A DNA stretch of 64,000 bases from assembly GCF_000695255.1 (NCBI RefSeq), contig NZ_JMIB01000018.1:47518-111517 (forward strand), given 5' to 3'. Below, piece after piece: positions 54,890 to 63,694 of this stretch. The position numbers were made by a program, and so were the translations under genes. The DNA comes from Photobacterium galatheae. Its GTDB lineage: Bacteria; Pseudomonadota; Gammaproteobacteria; Enterobacterales; Vibrionaceae. The notes beneath the pieces are model-generated. The model was not told the DNA's origin. It ran no database searches and saw nothing but the letters and a program-made list of their open reading frames with translations. The stretch's first letter is position 1; each line of letters starts with the position of its first letter.

Positions 54890-54918
54890 GCAGCCACGGT
54901 GCTGTGGCTGCAATTTTT
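54890..54918 (+). terminator. Terminator after the THxN PEP-CTERM gene
   Basis: GCAGCCAC/GTGGCTGC stem, 6-base loop, then AATTTTT. It lies about 105 bases after the stop. The rest of the gap up to 55138 is AT-rich and holds nothing else recognisable. Confidence 0.75.
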
Positions 54919-55138
54919 AAATTTAATCAGCGTGATGCATATACATTTTTGTATACAATACCGAAGCAAATGCTTGACTGATATTCAAGAGCGAATGAAT
55001 AAATTTGATAATTTTTATAAGAAAATTTGAGCCCGAGGGATATTCCAGCATTCCTATTCAGCATTTTATTGCCTTTAGTGTCCAATTTATGAATAGTTGA
55101 TGCACAAAATAACATCAACTGGTTATTGGGATGCTTCG

Positions 55139-56770
55139 ATGCAGCTGAGTCATTTATCTATTCGTAACAAAATTCTTGTTTTAGGGAGCGCTGTTTCCCT
55201 GCTGTTTGTGGTTGCAATGCTTTTTATTAAGTCAGCCAATGATCGCATTGGCCGAAATTTCAGTGAGTTTTATGAGCACAATTATCAAGTCTCTTCACTG
55301 ATCGGGCAGATCCGGCAGGCACAGGCCGATATTCTCGGGAATGTCCGGGGATTGCAGGTGGTTTACCTGCTCGGCCTGAAAGAGCAGGTGCCAGAGTTTC
55401 GCGCCATCATTGATAAAAACAGCGCGAAGACACCGGCACTCGTTCGAACCTTAAAAGAAGATTACAGCGGTGATCCGGCGCTGTTCTCTGAGTTCGAAGC
55501 GAAACTCAATACTTATCAGAAAAACACGCAGCAATTTGTCAGTGACATGCAAAGCTCTCCCAATCACCGGGCGCCTTATCCAGTGTTCCGGGCATTTGTG
55601 GACAGCTATGCCGAACTGAATCTGCAGTTTGATCGCATTCAGCGAGCCAGCCAGGAAAGTGCAGTTCGCGCGAATCATGACACGGTCAATGCAATCAGTG
55701 ATGCCAACATGGTGTTTTACATTTCGATTGTGCTGGCGCTGCTGATGGCCTTTGTGTTGAGTCACTGGATTGCACGCGGACTGGTGAACGGGATCAGCCG
55801 GGTGAAAGCCACGGCTGAAGCGCTGGCGAGTGGTCATCTGGATGTACTGTCTCATGTTGAGGGCAGGGATGAAGTCGCACAGCTCAGCAGTGCCATCGAC
55901 AGCACGGTTCACCGTCTGCAAAATACGGTCAGCGGGATTGTCAGTTCCAGTGCACTGGTTGCGGAAAACAGTCATATTCTGCAGGAAGCGAACAATAATA
56001 TTCAGGTTGCTGCCGGTGAAGTGTCGGAGCACACCATTCAGGCCGTTACGGCCATCGAAGAATTGTCGACCACAAGCCGAAGTATTGCTTCGAATACCTC
56101 AGATTCTGCCCGAGCATCGGATCAGATGATGGGGCTGGCAGAGCGGGGCATTGAATCGTCCAATCACACACAGTCAGTGGTGCAACGTTTAGTGACAACC
56201 CTGCAGCAGACGTCGGGCGTTGTGAACGAACTGCATGGCGAGTCGAGAAAAATCGAAAGCATTCTGGAAGTGATCCGCGGAATCGCAGAGCAAACGAACC
56301 TGCTGGCGCTCAATGCGGCCATTGAGGCGGCCCGCGCTGGTGAACAGGGCCGTGGCTTTGCGGTTGTTGCGGATGAAGTGCGCGGACTGGCGCAGCGCTC
56401 GCAAACCTCGGTAAATGAAATCGAGCAGATGCTGACACAATTGCAACAGGCATGCGGTAGTGCTGTCGATATGATGGCTGACAGTACCGCAGAAGCGGAT
56501 CAGGCTGAATCCCGAATGGCTGAGACGAATCAGTTGCTCGACGATATCATGCATATGATTCATCAAGTGAACGAACAGACGCAGCAAATCGCAACAGCGG
56601 CGGAAGAGCAGAGCGCTGTGGCTGCGGACATCAGTCAGAATATTCATGTCGTGCAGTCACTGTCAGACAAAACAGCCTCGATTGCTGCCGATACGGTGCA
56701 GTGCAGCGACGATATGCAGCGGGTCAGTCAGGAAGTGAAGGCACAGGTCAGCTTCTTCCGGGTGTCCTGA
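55139..56770 (+). CDS. Methyl-accepting chemotaxis protein
   Basis: A start at ATG 55139 gives 543 residues; starts at 55097/55100 would add a short tail before the first helix and lack an SD. TM1 near residues 13-32, a four-helix-bundle-like periplasmic domain (residues 35-190) with [22 protein letters not shown]2 near 198-218, then HAMP ([19 protein letters not shown]). The signalling domain has the hairpin tip [20 protein letters not shown] and [16 protein letters not shown]. The ligand is not predictable. Confidence 0.93.
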   Translation: MQLSHLSIRNKILVLGSAVSLLFVVAMLFIKSANDRIGRNFSEFYEHNYQVSSLIGQIRQAQADILGNVRGLQVVYLLGLKEQVPEFRAIIDKNSAKTPALVRTLKEDYSGDPALFSEFEAKLNTYQKNTQQFVSDMQSSPNHRAPYPVFRAFVDSYAELNLQFDRIQRASQESAVRANHDTVNAISDANMVFYISIVLALLMAFVLSHWIARGLVNGISRVKATAEALASGHLDVLSHVEGRDEVAQLSSAIDSTVHRLQNTVSGIVSSSALVAENSHILQEANNNIQVAAGEVSEHTIQAVTAIEELSTTSRSIASNTSDSARASDQMMGLAERGIESSNHTQSVVQRLVTTLQQTSGVVNELHGESRKIESILEVIRGIAEQTNLLALNAAIEAARAGEQGRGFAVVADEVRGLAQRSQTSVNEIEQMLTQLQQACGSAVDMMADSTAEADQAESRMAETNQLLDDIMHMIHQVNEQTQQIATAAEEQSAVAADISQNIHVVQSLSDKTASIAADTVQCSDDMQRVSQEVKAQVSFFRVS

Positions 56771-56843
56771 AACGACGCAGAGGTATGTTTCTGAACACTG
56801 GAAAATCAATAGGCAGAATCAACAAATAAAAAAGTAAAAGAAG

Positions 56844-56878
56844 AAACCCGCCATTGGAATCCCATTGGCGGGTTTTTT
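56844..56878 (+). terminator. Terminator of the chemoreceptor gene
   Basis: AACCCGCCA and TGGCGGGTT arms followed by TTTTTAT. Confidence 0.9.
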
Positions 56879-57057
56879 ATCGCTAGTTGTAAGACCTAAA
56901 GGCATTACTGATCTTAGTGGTCACTTTTCATTCTGACTGTCTTAAGGGTGAGAAATGAGCGCTGTGTACCACGATGAACAGAAAGTACAACAGCGCAACA
57001 AATTTCTGCTATAGCTTTTCTTTCTGCTACAGCTTTTCGCTACAGCCGCGGCCCAGC

Positions 57058-59874
57058 TTAGCTTGCCACTTCATCGACTAGATAAAGGATAGACTGATAA
57101 GGAATCCCGCTATGGTGTGACAGGCCGATTTCGCAAGTCCGGCTGTTACTGAAACCTCGGGTGCATTCGTCCGGCACCTGTGCCTTCAGCGGTGCCAGCG
57201 CGGCAGCGTTCAGTTCTGGTGTGGTAAAGCCTTTATCACCCGCCCAGCCACAGCACTGAATATGCTCCGGCACGACAACGTGACTGGCGCAGGCATTGGC
57301 CAGCTCAATCATTTCATGTTCAAGGCCCATCCGGCGGCTGCTGCAGGTGATGTGTAGCATGACGGTTTCCTGCTTCCGCTTGAGCGCCAGATGAGGCAGT
57401 AAATAGTGAAGCACCAGTCCGACCGGTTCGACAATATTCATCAGCTTTGTAAAGTGCTCGATGCTGCGTTTGGCACAGGGGCTGGTATCGATCAGAATCG
57501 GGTACTTACCGTGCTCGCTGGCTTGCCAGAGCGATGCTTCCAGCTGCTGGATTTTCTGTAGAGCCGGTTCCGTCATTCCTTTGCTGTCATAGGGCATCCC
57601 GCAGCACAGGTCGTTTACCTGTGGTGGGACAATGACATCAAAGCCTGCCTTCTCAATCAGTGACATTGTCACTTCTGTAAGGGGGCGGGTTTCTGGATTA
57701 TCCGACTGCTGCCCCATGATGCGACTGGCACAGGACGGCAGGTAAACAATTTTTTTCTCGCCATGCACCTGAGTGCTGTCGGCTTCACTGAGCGGGTGGC
57801 GGTTCAGCACCGGCAGCTCTGGGAGCCATTGCGGGGCCGCACCTCGGGTGAGTTTTCTTGCCTGCCCGCTGAGTGTCTGCATTCGGGGTTCTCCCAGCAT
57901 GGATTGCAGCGCGTGGGCCGCTCCCAGACCGGTTTTCGCCAGGCGTGTGGTGGTTGAAAAATGCTTGGCAGTCCAGCGGGCTATCGGGGTAAAGCGCTGG
58001 TATTTTTCAGTGCGCAGTTTTTTGACCAGCTCGCCGGTATGAATGCCCACCGGGCAGCGCTCGGCACATAAGCCGGTGGCGGCGCAGGTATCAATGCCCT
58101 CGTAGTTGAAGACCTTTTCGAGTGAGGCCGCCTGCTCAGCTTGTCCGTTGCGTCGGCGGTGTTGCAATTCACGGTACAGCACAATCCGCTGTCGGGGAGA
58201 CAGCGACAGCGTTCTGGACGGGCAAACAGGCTCACAGAAGCCGCATTCGATACAGCGATCTACAATTGGATCTGCGGCAGGCATGGGTTTCAGGTGTGTG
58301 ATATGGGCATGCGGATTGTCATTGATGATCACGCCCGGATTTAACAGCCCCTGTGGATCAAAAAGCTGTTTGATCCGCAGCATCAACTGATACGCATCTT
58401 TGCCCCATTCAAGCTCGACATAAGGCGCCATGTTTCGTCCGGTGCCATGTTCGGCTTTGAGTGACCCCTGATATTTCACCGCCACCAGTTCAGCGACCGC
58501 ATCCATGAACGCACCGTATCGGTCGATTTCATCCTGTGCCTCAAACCCCTGAGTGAAGACGAAGTGCAGGTTTCCCTCTAACGCATGGCCGAAAATAATG
58601 GCTTCATCGTAGTGGAACTGATCAAACAGCGCCTGCAGATCCCGAACGCCACGGGCAAGATCGGCAACCGGAAAGGCGACATCTTCAATGATCACTGTGG
58701 TGCCGGTTTCCCGCACCGCCCCGACTGCAGGGAACATTCCTTTGCGGATTGCCCAGAGGGTATTGACCGTCGTCGGCTCGGTTGTGAAGGGGACAGATTC
58801 GAGAATATGAAAATCTGCCAGACTGTCCATCACTGTCTGGCATTGTTTCATCAGGTCTTGCTCGGTTCCGGCTCGAGTTTCTACCAGCAAGGCCGCGGCT
58901 TCGAGATCTAGTCCGGCCATAAAAGCAGGCATCCCGGCTTTGTCGGCGACGGAACGCATGGCGCGGCCATCCATCATTTCGACCGCTGAGACCGGTGTTT
59001 TTGCAAGGACAGACGTCGCTTCGCTGGCCTGCTCAATCGTGCTGAACACCAGCAGGGTGGACGCTTTGTGCGGATGCTCAATGACTGTGTTATAGGTGAT
59101 GTCGGCAATAAAGCCTAAGGTGCCCTCAGAGCCAATCATCAGGTGTTCGATGATGTCGATGGGATCGCTGTAATCGGTCAGGGCATTGAGCGCGTAGCCC
59201 GTGGTGTTCTTCAGCCGGTATTTGTGGTTGATTCGGGCTTTCAGGTCGGGATTGGATTCGACGCTTTCTTTGAGCGCCGCGATCCCAGTCAGCAACTCAG
59301 CATGACTTTGCCGGAATGCTGCTTGACTGGTTTCGTCCCGGGTATTGAGCACGGTGCCATCGGTGAGCACCAGGGTCATGCCATTCACCGTACGGAAGGA
59401 ATTCTGTGCGGTGCCGCAGCACATGCCACTGGCGTTATTGGCTGCAATTCCACCGATTTTACAGGTATTGATGGACGCCGGGTCCGGCCCGATTTTCCGG
59501 CCGTAAGGAGCCAGATAGCGGTTGGCATCGGCTCCGATCACACCGGGTTGGAGCGTAATTTTCTGTCCTTCCTCTTCAATGTGATGATGACGCCACTGAT
59601 CGCTCAGGGTGATCAGCACGGAATCAGACACTGCCTGTCCCGACAAACTGGTGCCAGCGGCCCGGTAGGTGTAGGGCACGTGCAGCTCGGCACAGAGGCC
59701 AATCACCTGAATGATTTCTTCCAGCGTGTTCAGCCGTAACACGACCTTGGGCACCATGCGGTAAAAGCTGGCATCAGTGCCGTAGGCCAGCCGTTTGGCT
59801 TCGTCGGTCAAGATTTGTTCGGGGGTGAGAATTGCTTCCAGCCGGGAAATCAGCTGCTGATCGTTGTTCGTCAT
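57058..59874 (-). CDS. dld: FAD/Fe-S D-lactate (2-hydroxyacid) dehydrogenase, Dld-II/YdiJ type
   Basis: A 938-residue fusion. The N-terminal FAD-binding oxidase part has the PCMH motif AAGTSLSGQAVSD near residue 73, GPDPASINTCKIGG and IGSEGTLGFI. A ferredoxin-like part follows with CIECGFCEPVCPSR and CAATGLCAERCPVG, then two CCG-type domains (LPSCASR, CCGMPYDSKG, DTSPCAKR, CCGWAGDKGF). Length and order match the Shewanella Dld-II respiratory D-lactate dehydrogenase. YdiJ/D-2-hydroxyglutarate dehydrogenases are related, so the substrate is not certain. No lactate permease adjoins it. Confidence 0.85.
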   Translation of the reverse strand: MTNNDQQLISRLEAILTPEQILTDEAKRLAYGTDASFYRMVPKVVLRLNTLEEIIQVIGLCAELHVPYTYRAAGTSLSGQAVSDSVLITLSDQWRHHHIEEEGQKITLQPGVIGADANRYLAPYGRKIGPDPASINTCKIGGIAANNASGMCCGTAQNSFRTVNGMTLVLTDGTVLNTRDETSQAAFRQSHAELLTGIAALKESVESNPDLKARINHKYRLKNTTGYALNALTDYSDPIDIIEHLMIGSEGTLGFIADITYNTVIEHPHKASTLLVFSTIEQASEATSVLAKTPVSAVEMMDGRAMRSVADKAGMPAFMAGLDLEAAALLVETRAGTEQDLMKQCQTVMDSLADFHILESVPFTTEPTTVNTLWAIRKGMFPAVGAVRETGTTVIIEDVAFPVADLARGVRDLQALFDQFHYDEAIIFGHALEGNLHFVFTQGFEAQDEIDRYGAFMDAVAELVAVKYQGSLKAEHGTGRNMAPYVELEWGKDAYQLMLRIKQLFDPQGLLNPGVIINDNPHAHITHLKPMPAADPIVDRCIECGFCEPVCPSRTLSLSPRQRIVLYRELQHRRRNGQAEQAASLEKVFNYEGIDTCAATGLCAERCPVGIHTGELVKKLRTEKYQRFTPIARWTAKHFSTTTRLAKTGLGAAHALQSMLGEPRMQTLSGQARKLTRGAAPQWLPELPVLNRHPLSEADSTQVHGEKKIVYLPSCASRIMGQQSDNPETRPLTEVTMSLIEKAGFDVIVPPQVNDLCCGMPYDSKGMTEPALQKIQQLEASLWQASEHGKYPILIDTSPCAKRSIEHFTKLMNIVEPVGLVLHYLLPHLALKRKQETVMLHITCSSRRMGLEHEMIELANACASHVVVPEHIQCCGWAGDKGFTTPELNAAALAPLKAQVPDECTRGFSNSRTCEIGLSHHSGIPYQSILYLVDEVAS

Positions 59875-60445
59875 GATTGGTCTGCCTTTGCTCTGAGGCT
59901 GTTCCTGTTTTCTGAGAAAATCTTTTGTTTATGAATCAGATGGATATTCAGTGCTGACTTTGAGTCTAGCGTGCTTGCAACAGGAATGAGTGTTTGGGAT
60001 CCCAGGTTTGCATTTTGTTTTCATCCATGTGAAGTGGTTGTGAACCCTATCGCTTTCTTTTTCGGGAATAAATGAATGCAATGAACAACATCCATTCCAA
60101 AAGTGATGAATCCCGATGGGCAAGACCGATGATTTGATCTTAGTTGTACAGGTGGTCGATGTCTCAGGGCGCAAAACACGTCAGGCAGCAGCCGAAGCCG
60201 TTACGCCGTGAGTGGTTTTGGGGAAAGCCTGAGCGGACCTGTGAAGATGTCTGTCCCGACGATTCCGGCCATCACAAAAAATTCGCTGACTGATTGAACA
60301 TATTCGTCAGGCATATCAGGCGATTTTTCATTATTTTTAACCATGAGATCCGATAAATTTGTGATCCGCCTCTATACTTGAGTGTAAATGTCCATCAGCT
60401 CGTGATGAGAGATACCTGAAAGGTCAATCGCCCAGAGGGATTCAG
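59875..60445. other. Gene-poor region between dld and DUF805 gene
   Basis: 570 bases. A GATGTCTGTCCC motif at about 60246-60257 belongs to the REPIN-like family found elsewhere. Apart from the two flanking promoters nothing else is recognised, and no frame with an SD stands out. Confidence 0.4.
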
Positions 60446-60835
60446 ATGAACTGGTATTTATACGCACTCAAAAAGTACGCCGTATTTTCAGGACGCGCTC
60501 AGCGACAGGAGTATTGGTACTTCTTCCTGATCAATCTGGTGATCACACTGGTATTGGGCTTTGCCGATCATCTGCTGAGTACCCCCGGCTCGGAAGAAGG
60601 CACCGGGTTGCTGGGTGGGGTGTATTCGTTGGCTATACTCTTGCCCTCTGTGGCTGTCGGTGTCCGACGGTTGCACGACATTGGCCGGACAGGCTGGTGG
60701 ATGCTGCTGAGCCTGCTCCCGGTTCTGGGCTTCCTCATCTTACTTTACTTTTTCGTACAGGACGGCCAACCCGGCACCAACGAATATGGCCCCAATCCAA
60801 AAGAAGAGAACGATATGGGGCACATGACGGTGTGA
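60446..60835 (+). CDS. DUF805 family inner-membrane protein (YhaH-like)
   Basis: A 129-residue protein with SD AGAGGGA. The DUF805 pattern is clear: MNWYLYALKKYAVFSGRAQR, QEYWYFFLINLVITLVLGFA, then the conserved VGVRRLHDIGRTGWWMLLSL and a last helix before a hydrophilic end (GTNEYGPNPK). Three or four membrane segments. Function unknown. It is the last backbone-like gene before the AT-rich cassette region. Confidence 0.9.
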   Translation: MNWYLYALKKYAVFSGRAQRQEYWYFFLINLVITLVLGFADHLLSTPGSEEGTGLLGGVYSLAILLPSVAVGVRRLHDIGRTGWWMLLSLLPVLGFLILLYFFVQDGQPGTNEYGPNPKEENDMGHMTV

Positions 60836-60947
60836 GTTGCCGGCAGGTGCCCCTATAAACCCTGTTTTCATCGCAAATCTCTATGCATTGGCAAGACGTT
60901 GGTACGACGGCTGCCAACCGCATCATTTCCTTTTTCAATCCCCTCAG

Positions 60948-60982
60948 AACTTTGCCCCAAAGCACAGATATGCAATCCCGAA
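60948..60982. repeat. Dispersed 34-bp repeat (CACAGATATGCA type), copy B
   Basis: AACTTTGCCCCAAAGCACAG followed by ATATGCAATCCCGAA, nearly the same as copies at 34666 and 63159. It lies in the 460-base stretch 60836-61298, which has no gene otherwise. Confidence 0.6.
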
Positions 60983-61132
60983 TATGCCTTTTGAAGAAAC
61001 CTGTTCCATAACTGAAAAGTGTGGTGATCAGTGTAATTTTATTTTCTTCAGTGACTTCAGTGTTATGGGCGGTAGCGTGTTTGGTGGCGAGTTGAGATGT
61101 TGTGGCGTTGGGCTGAATTTGGGGTAAGAGGA

Positions 61133-61157
61133 GATACACGACATGATGTCGTATATC
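61133..61157. promoter_or_regulatory. Palindrome with repeated core upstream of the HEPN gene
   Basis: A 12-1-12 palindrome with one mismatch, centre 61145, core GACATGATGTCGT (61140-61152). The same 13 bases recur at 61253-61265, 46 bases before the HEPN gene and just outside the cassette core site. Probably a repressor operator; the protein is unknown. Confidence 0.45.
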
Positions 61158-61298
61158 TTATTGAGTTGTTGATGTAATACTCTTAGTTATATCTTTATTT
61201 ATCAGATGCTTATGTTTTATTTGGTCTGTGGGGGTATATGACAGAGTTATATGACATGATGTCGTTGAATAAAATGTTATGCATCTTGAGGTCAGGGA

Positions 61299-61859
61299 AT
61301 GGATGAAGAAATTCAGGAATTCATAGAGAGCGGGCGTAGGGAACATCAAGAGAAAGTATTCTTCGCTGAACAAGGCCTGGGCGCTGAAGTCCATTGGTTT
61401 TTTACGCAAGCAGTTCAAGCACTGAAAAGCGAACTCTACCTACCAGCATGTACAAGTTTCATTAACGGTATCGAAGCCTCGCTGAGAGTTACAATATCTC
61501 AGGTAGAGAACCCAGCTCGAGTGGAAGTCTTTGATCCTGTTAAAACTTTGAGCAACAGGCTTCTAAAATCCGCGCAAGATGCAGGTTTGCCAGTAGAGGC
61601 TTTGGCTTTTCCAGAAGAGGGTGATTTTCTAGAAAAGCTAGAAAGTAAGAAGCAAAATCAAGTCAATACTGAGATCGTGCGTGTTCGCCACAATCTTTGC
61701 CATGGCAATATTCTTGAATACATAAATACTGATTTTGGCGAAGATAATGCTTTTTTTACTCCAGAGTGCTGTAGAGAGCTTGCTCATCTTCTACACAAAG
61801 TTTCAAAAAAGTGGGCGGAGCAACTAGGAGTGTTTAGGCGGGGGCTGTTCAATGCATAA
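61299..61859 (+). CDS. HEPN-motif protein in an integron gene cassette
   Basis: A 186-residue helical protein with SD GAGG seven bases before the ATG. It contains R130-HNLC-H135, the R-x4-H motif of HEPN RNases, within EIVRVRHNLCHGNI. Earlier helices include FTQAVQALKSELYLPACTSF and FINGIEASLRVTI, typical of HEPN bundles. HEPN proteins are often toxins or antiviral RNases, but no antitoxin gene is adjacent on either side. Its stop codon TAA is part of the attC site, and a core site GTTATGC lies 17 bases before the ATG, the usual compact cassette layout. Confidence 0.68.
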   Translation: MDEEIQEFIESGRREHQEKVFFAEQGLGAEVHWFFTQAVQALKSELYLPACTSFINGIEASLRVTISQVENPARVEVFDPVKTLSNRLLKSAQDAGLPVEALAFPEEGDFLEKLESKKQNQVNTEIVRVRHNLCHGNILEYINTDFGEDNAFFTPECCRELAHLLHKVSKKWAEQLGVFRRGLFNA

Positions 61860-61922
61860 CAAACTGCTGCAGCGGATCAATTTACGCTGCGCTTCAATTG
61901 CCCGCTGAGCAGGGCGTTAGTT
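61854..61922 (+). other. attC recombination site (complete)
   Basis: It runs from inverse core GCATAAC (61854-61860) to core GTTAGTT (61916-61922), 69 bases. Between them CTGCTGCAGCGG...CAATT pairs with AATTG..CCGCTGAGCAG, leaving a few unpaired bases, the shape of a folded attC. GCATAAC is the exact complement of the core GTTATGC at 61276-61282, as expected for the two ends of one cassette. Confidence 0.75.
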
Positions 61923-61955
61923 GCCAAAGTATGTTCCTAAGGAGTTGGAGATTAA

Positions 61956-62255
61956 ATGAAAGAGATGGTCATCTTGGTGCATAAAGTTACTAATACAGCT
62001 TACGCATCAGGAAATAAGCAGTTTTTCGACAAGTCAAAAGATGAACTTTTAAAAGTTATTCAAGACCGGACTAAACACGGAAGTAATCAAAACTTTTTGA
62101 ATTGGTCTTCTAGATTTAGGTCAGTTGATGAGCTTGATTGTGTGTTTATAAAATGCCCAGAGAGTGGGGACGCAAAGATACAATCAAAAATATTGATGCA
62201 CGCAAATGGTTGGGCTGAAATCAGTCAACAAACGCTAGAGAAAAACGTAGATTGA
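61956..62255 (+). CDS. Hypothetical protein of 99 residues in a gene cassette
   Basis: SD AAGGAG/GGAG precedes ATG 61956. A soluble, basic alpha/beta protein: MVILVHKVTNTAYASGNKQF, DELLKVIQDRTKHGSNQN, LDCVFIKCPESGDAKIQS. No known motif. It lies between GTTAGTTGCCA (61916-61926) and its exact complement TGGCAACTAAC (62291-62301), which mark the two ends of a cassette. Orphan proteins of this size are typical of Vibrio chromosomal integrons. Confidence 0.65.
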   Translation: MKEMVILVHKVTNTAYASGNKQFFDKSKDELLKVIQDRTKHGSNQNFLNWSSRFRSVDELDCVFIKCPESGDAKIQSKILMHANGWAEISQQTLEKNVD

Positions 62256-62294
62256 GTGTTAGCTACTTCCCTCATTAATTGCCAATAAAATGGC

Positions 62295-62335
62295 AACTAA
62301 CAACTCGCCCTGAGATGGACGGTCAATAGTTAATA
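62295..62335 (+). other. attC left half, VCR-like, truncated
   Basis: AACTAACAACTCGCCCTGAG, then ATGGACGGTCAA, resembles the first 30 bases of the V. cholerae repeat (VCR) as I remember it. The right half with its GGGCGTTA core is missing. 19 bases further on a REPIN-like element begins. Confidence 0.55.
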
Positions 62336-62353
62336 TCATTATCTTGAATTATA

Positions 62354-62396
62354 GGGACAGACACCATAAAGAAATGCAGTCTTGAGGTGCCTGTCC
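62354..62396. repeat. REPIN-like hairpin in the truncated attC
   Basis: GGGACAGACACC and GGTGCCTGTCC face each other across 20 bases with one mismatch. The same arms occur around the RAYT gene. Confidence 0.65.
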
Positions 62397-62499
62397 TGCG
62401 ATTAGCGCTGCTGATTAAGTTATATAACAGTAGATTATACGTACTTTTGCTTGTCGTGATATATGACAAATTAAATGAAATATTCTGTGGTGGAGTAGT

Positions 62500-63042
62500 A
62501 TGAAGCAATTTAAATGTACTGGGTGTGGCTTATTATTTTCTTCGGAAGTAGATAACAATCAGCATCAGTCTGAGTGTCAGAATTACATTCTAAAAATAGA
62601 GCCATCATTCAAAATAAAACATTCCAAGAAAAAACGACAATTGCGAGCTTCAGTGCAAGGATCGTTTGAGTGGGCATTGAGAATGCCGTTACCCAAAAAT
62701 TCAAAGAAATTTCTAATGGCTATGGATGAAAAATATAGTCAAGCAGACTTAGAAAAAGAAGTTCTTCGTCTAGAGCGAGAAATTATCTTTGGAAAATCAG
62801 ACTCTGAGAAGTGTTTAAACCGTCAAATCGTAGCATCACACTTGCTCAAGCAGAAAATAGCGATTTCAGTCAAGATAAAAATGGAAGTTGAGTTGCAGCA
62901 AAAGAGAGATGCTGAGCAAAAAAAGGTAAAGGGTCAAGCAAAACGAGATCGGACTCAGGGAAGTGCTCTTGGCGGAGAATTTGATAAGAGATGTGGTCTA
63001 TTTGTATCTGGTGGTGCGCCGGGTTTAGGCAAGCGTGCATAA
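62500..63042 (+). CDS. Zinc-finger-like protein of 180 residues
   Basis: ATG 62500 with GGAG upstream. The N-terminus FKCTGCGLLFSSEVDNNQHQ followed by SEC has CxxC...HxxxxC spacing, a C2H2-like zinc finger. The rest is very Lys-rich and helical (HSKKKRQLRASV, ADLEKEVLRLEREI, VELQQKRDAEQKKVKGQAKR), suggesting nucleic-acid binding. A half attC follows 8 bases after its stop, so it is probably a third cassette gene. No family named. Confidence 0.62.
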   Translation: MKQFKCTGCGLLFSSEVDNNQHQSECQNYILKIEPSFKIKHSKKKRQLRASVQGSFEWALRMPLPKNSKKFLMAMDEKYSQADLEKEVLRLEREIIFGKSDSEKCLNRQIVASHLLKQKIAISVKIKMEVELQQKRDAEQKKVKGQAKRDRTQGSALGGEFDKRCGLFVSGGAPGLGKRA

Positions 63043-63049
63043 TTCACAT

Positions 63050-63082
63050 GACAACACGTTCTGAGGTAGACGGTTAACAGTG
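63050..63082 (+). other. Second attC left half, truncated
   Basis: GACAACACGTTCTGAGG, then TAGACGGTTAACAG, parallels the half site at 62300-62329 (about 24 of 30 bases). No right half follows; copy C of the 34-bp repeat lies 77 bases on. Confidence 0.45.
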
Positions 63083-63158
63083 AAGGAAAGATACTTCATG
63101 GCAAGGTGTTCAGTGTGACCATTTCTGATCTCACTGTCTGCCTTTTCAATTACTTTAG

Positions 63159-63211
63159 AACTTTTCCCGGAAGCACAGATATGCAGTAATCTCTGAGGTA
63201 CCTGTCCTTGT
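63159..63211. repeat. Dispersed CACAGATATGCA repeat, copy C, joined to a CCTGTCC motif
   Basis: AACTTTTCCCGGAAGCACAG followed by ATATGCAG matches copies A and B. Directly after it, TCTGAGGTACCTGTCC is the end motif of the RAYT duplication (GAGGTACCTGTCC in copy 2), joining the two repeat families. Confidence 0.6.
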
Positions 63212-63242
63212 TTGTCATTTTTTCTATGACTGAGTAGAGTCA

Positions 63243-63647
63243 ATGAACGGTATAATTATAACTCTTCTTGGTAAGGAAGGTTTACTCCCTATCGTAGTGA
63301 TCGTATGTGTCTTTAGTTCGATTTATGCGACTTTCTTTATCGTCTACCCTTACTTATTTAAAAAGTCATCTGTGTTATGTAGTGTGATTATATGCCTATT
63401 GGCGATTATTGGGGGGATTATAGGTTGGTATTATGTTGGTTTTGGCGCTGGGCTTATTGGTGCTGTATTGATGTTAGTATTTATTCCTGGATTAGCCTTC
63501 TATATAGGAGTTGGGCTAATTTTACTGGTTGGTATTATCGGAGCTCTGTGCGATTTTGGCGAAACATCATGCTTTTGGTGGTTGATTGTTATAGTTAGTC
63601 TGATTGGTGTTGGTTATCTCGGCATGATTTTCTGGGATGCACGGTGA
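63243..63647 (+). CDS. Small polytopic membrane protein
   Basis: A 134-residue protein with four or five membrane helices (LPIVVIVCVFSSIYATFFIV, SVIICLLAIIGGIIGWYYV, GLIGAVLMLVFIPGLAFYI, LILLVGIIGALC, WWLIVIVSLIGVGYLGMIFW). The SD is weak (GAGT). Glycine-rich helices and no loops of note. Same AT-rich composition as the cassette genes, but no attC was found after it. Function unknown. Confidence 0.6.
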   Translation: MNGIIITLLGKEGLLPIVVIVCVFSSIYATFFIVYPYLFKKSSVLCSVIICLLAIIGGIIGWYYVGFGAGLIGAVLMLVFIPGLAFYIGVGLILLVGIIGALCDFGETSCFWWLIVIVSLIGVGYLGMIFWDAR

Positions 63648-63694
63648 GACATTCGTTTATTTGTTCGTTTGAATGAACTACCGGGACAGTCACT

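Noticed and set aside
59143..59739. 198-codon frame opposite the D-lactate dehydrogenase gene
   Set aside because: Antisense shadow of a protein with clear FAD motifs.
61100..61120. GGCGTTGGGC as an attC core before the HEPN cassette
   Set aside because: GTTGGGC fits GTTRRRY, but no complementary GCCCAAC or folding partner was found, while GTTATGC at 61276 pairs exactly with the cassette's inverse core.
60735..61139. 134-codon minus-strand frame opposite the DUF805 gene and beyond
   Set aside because: Half is antisense to DUF805 and half crosses repeat copy B; no SD.
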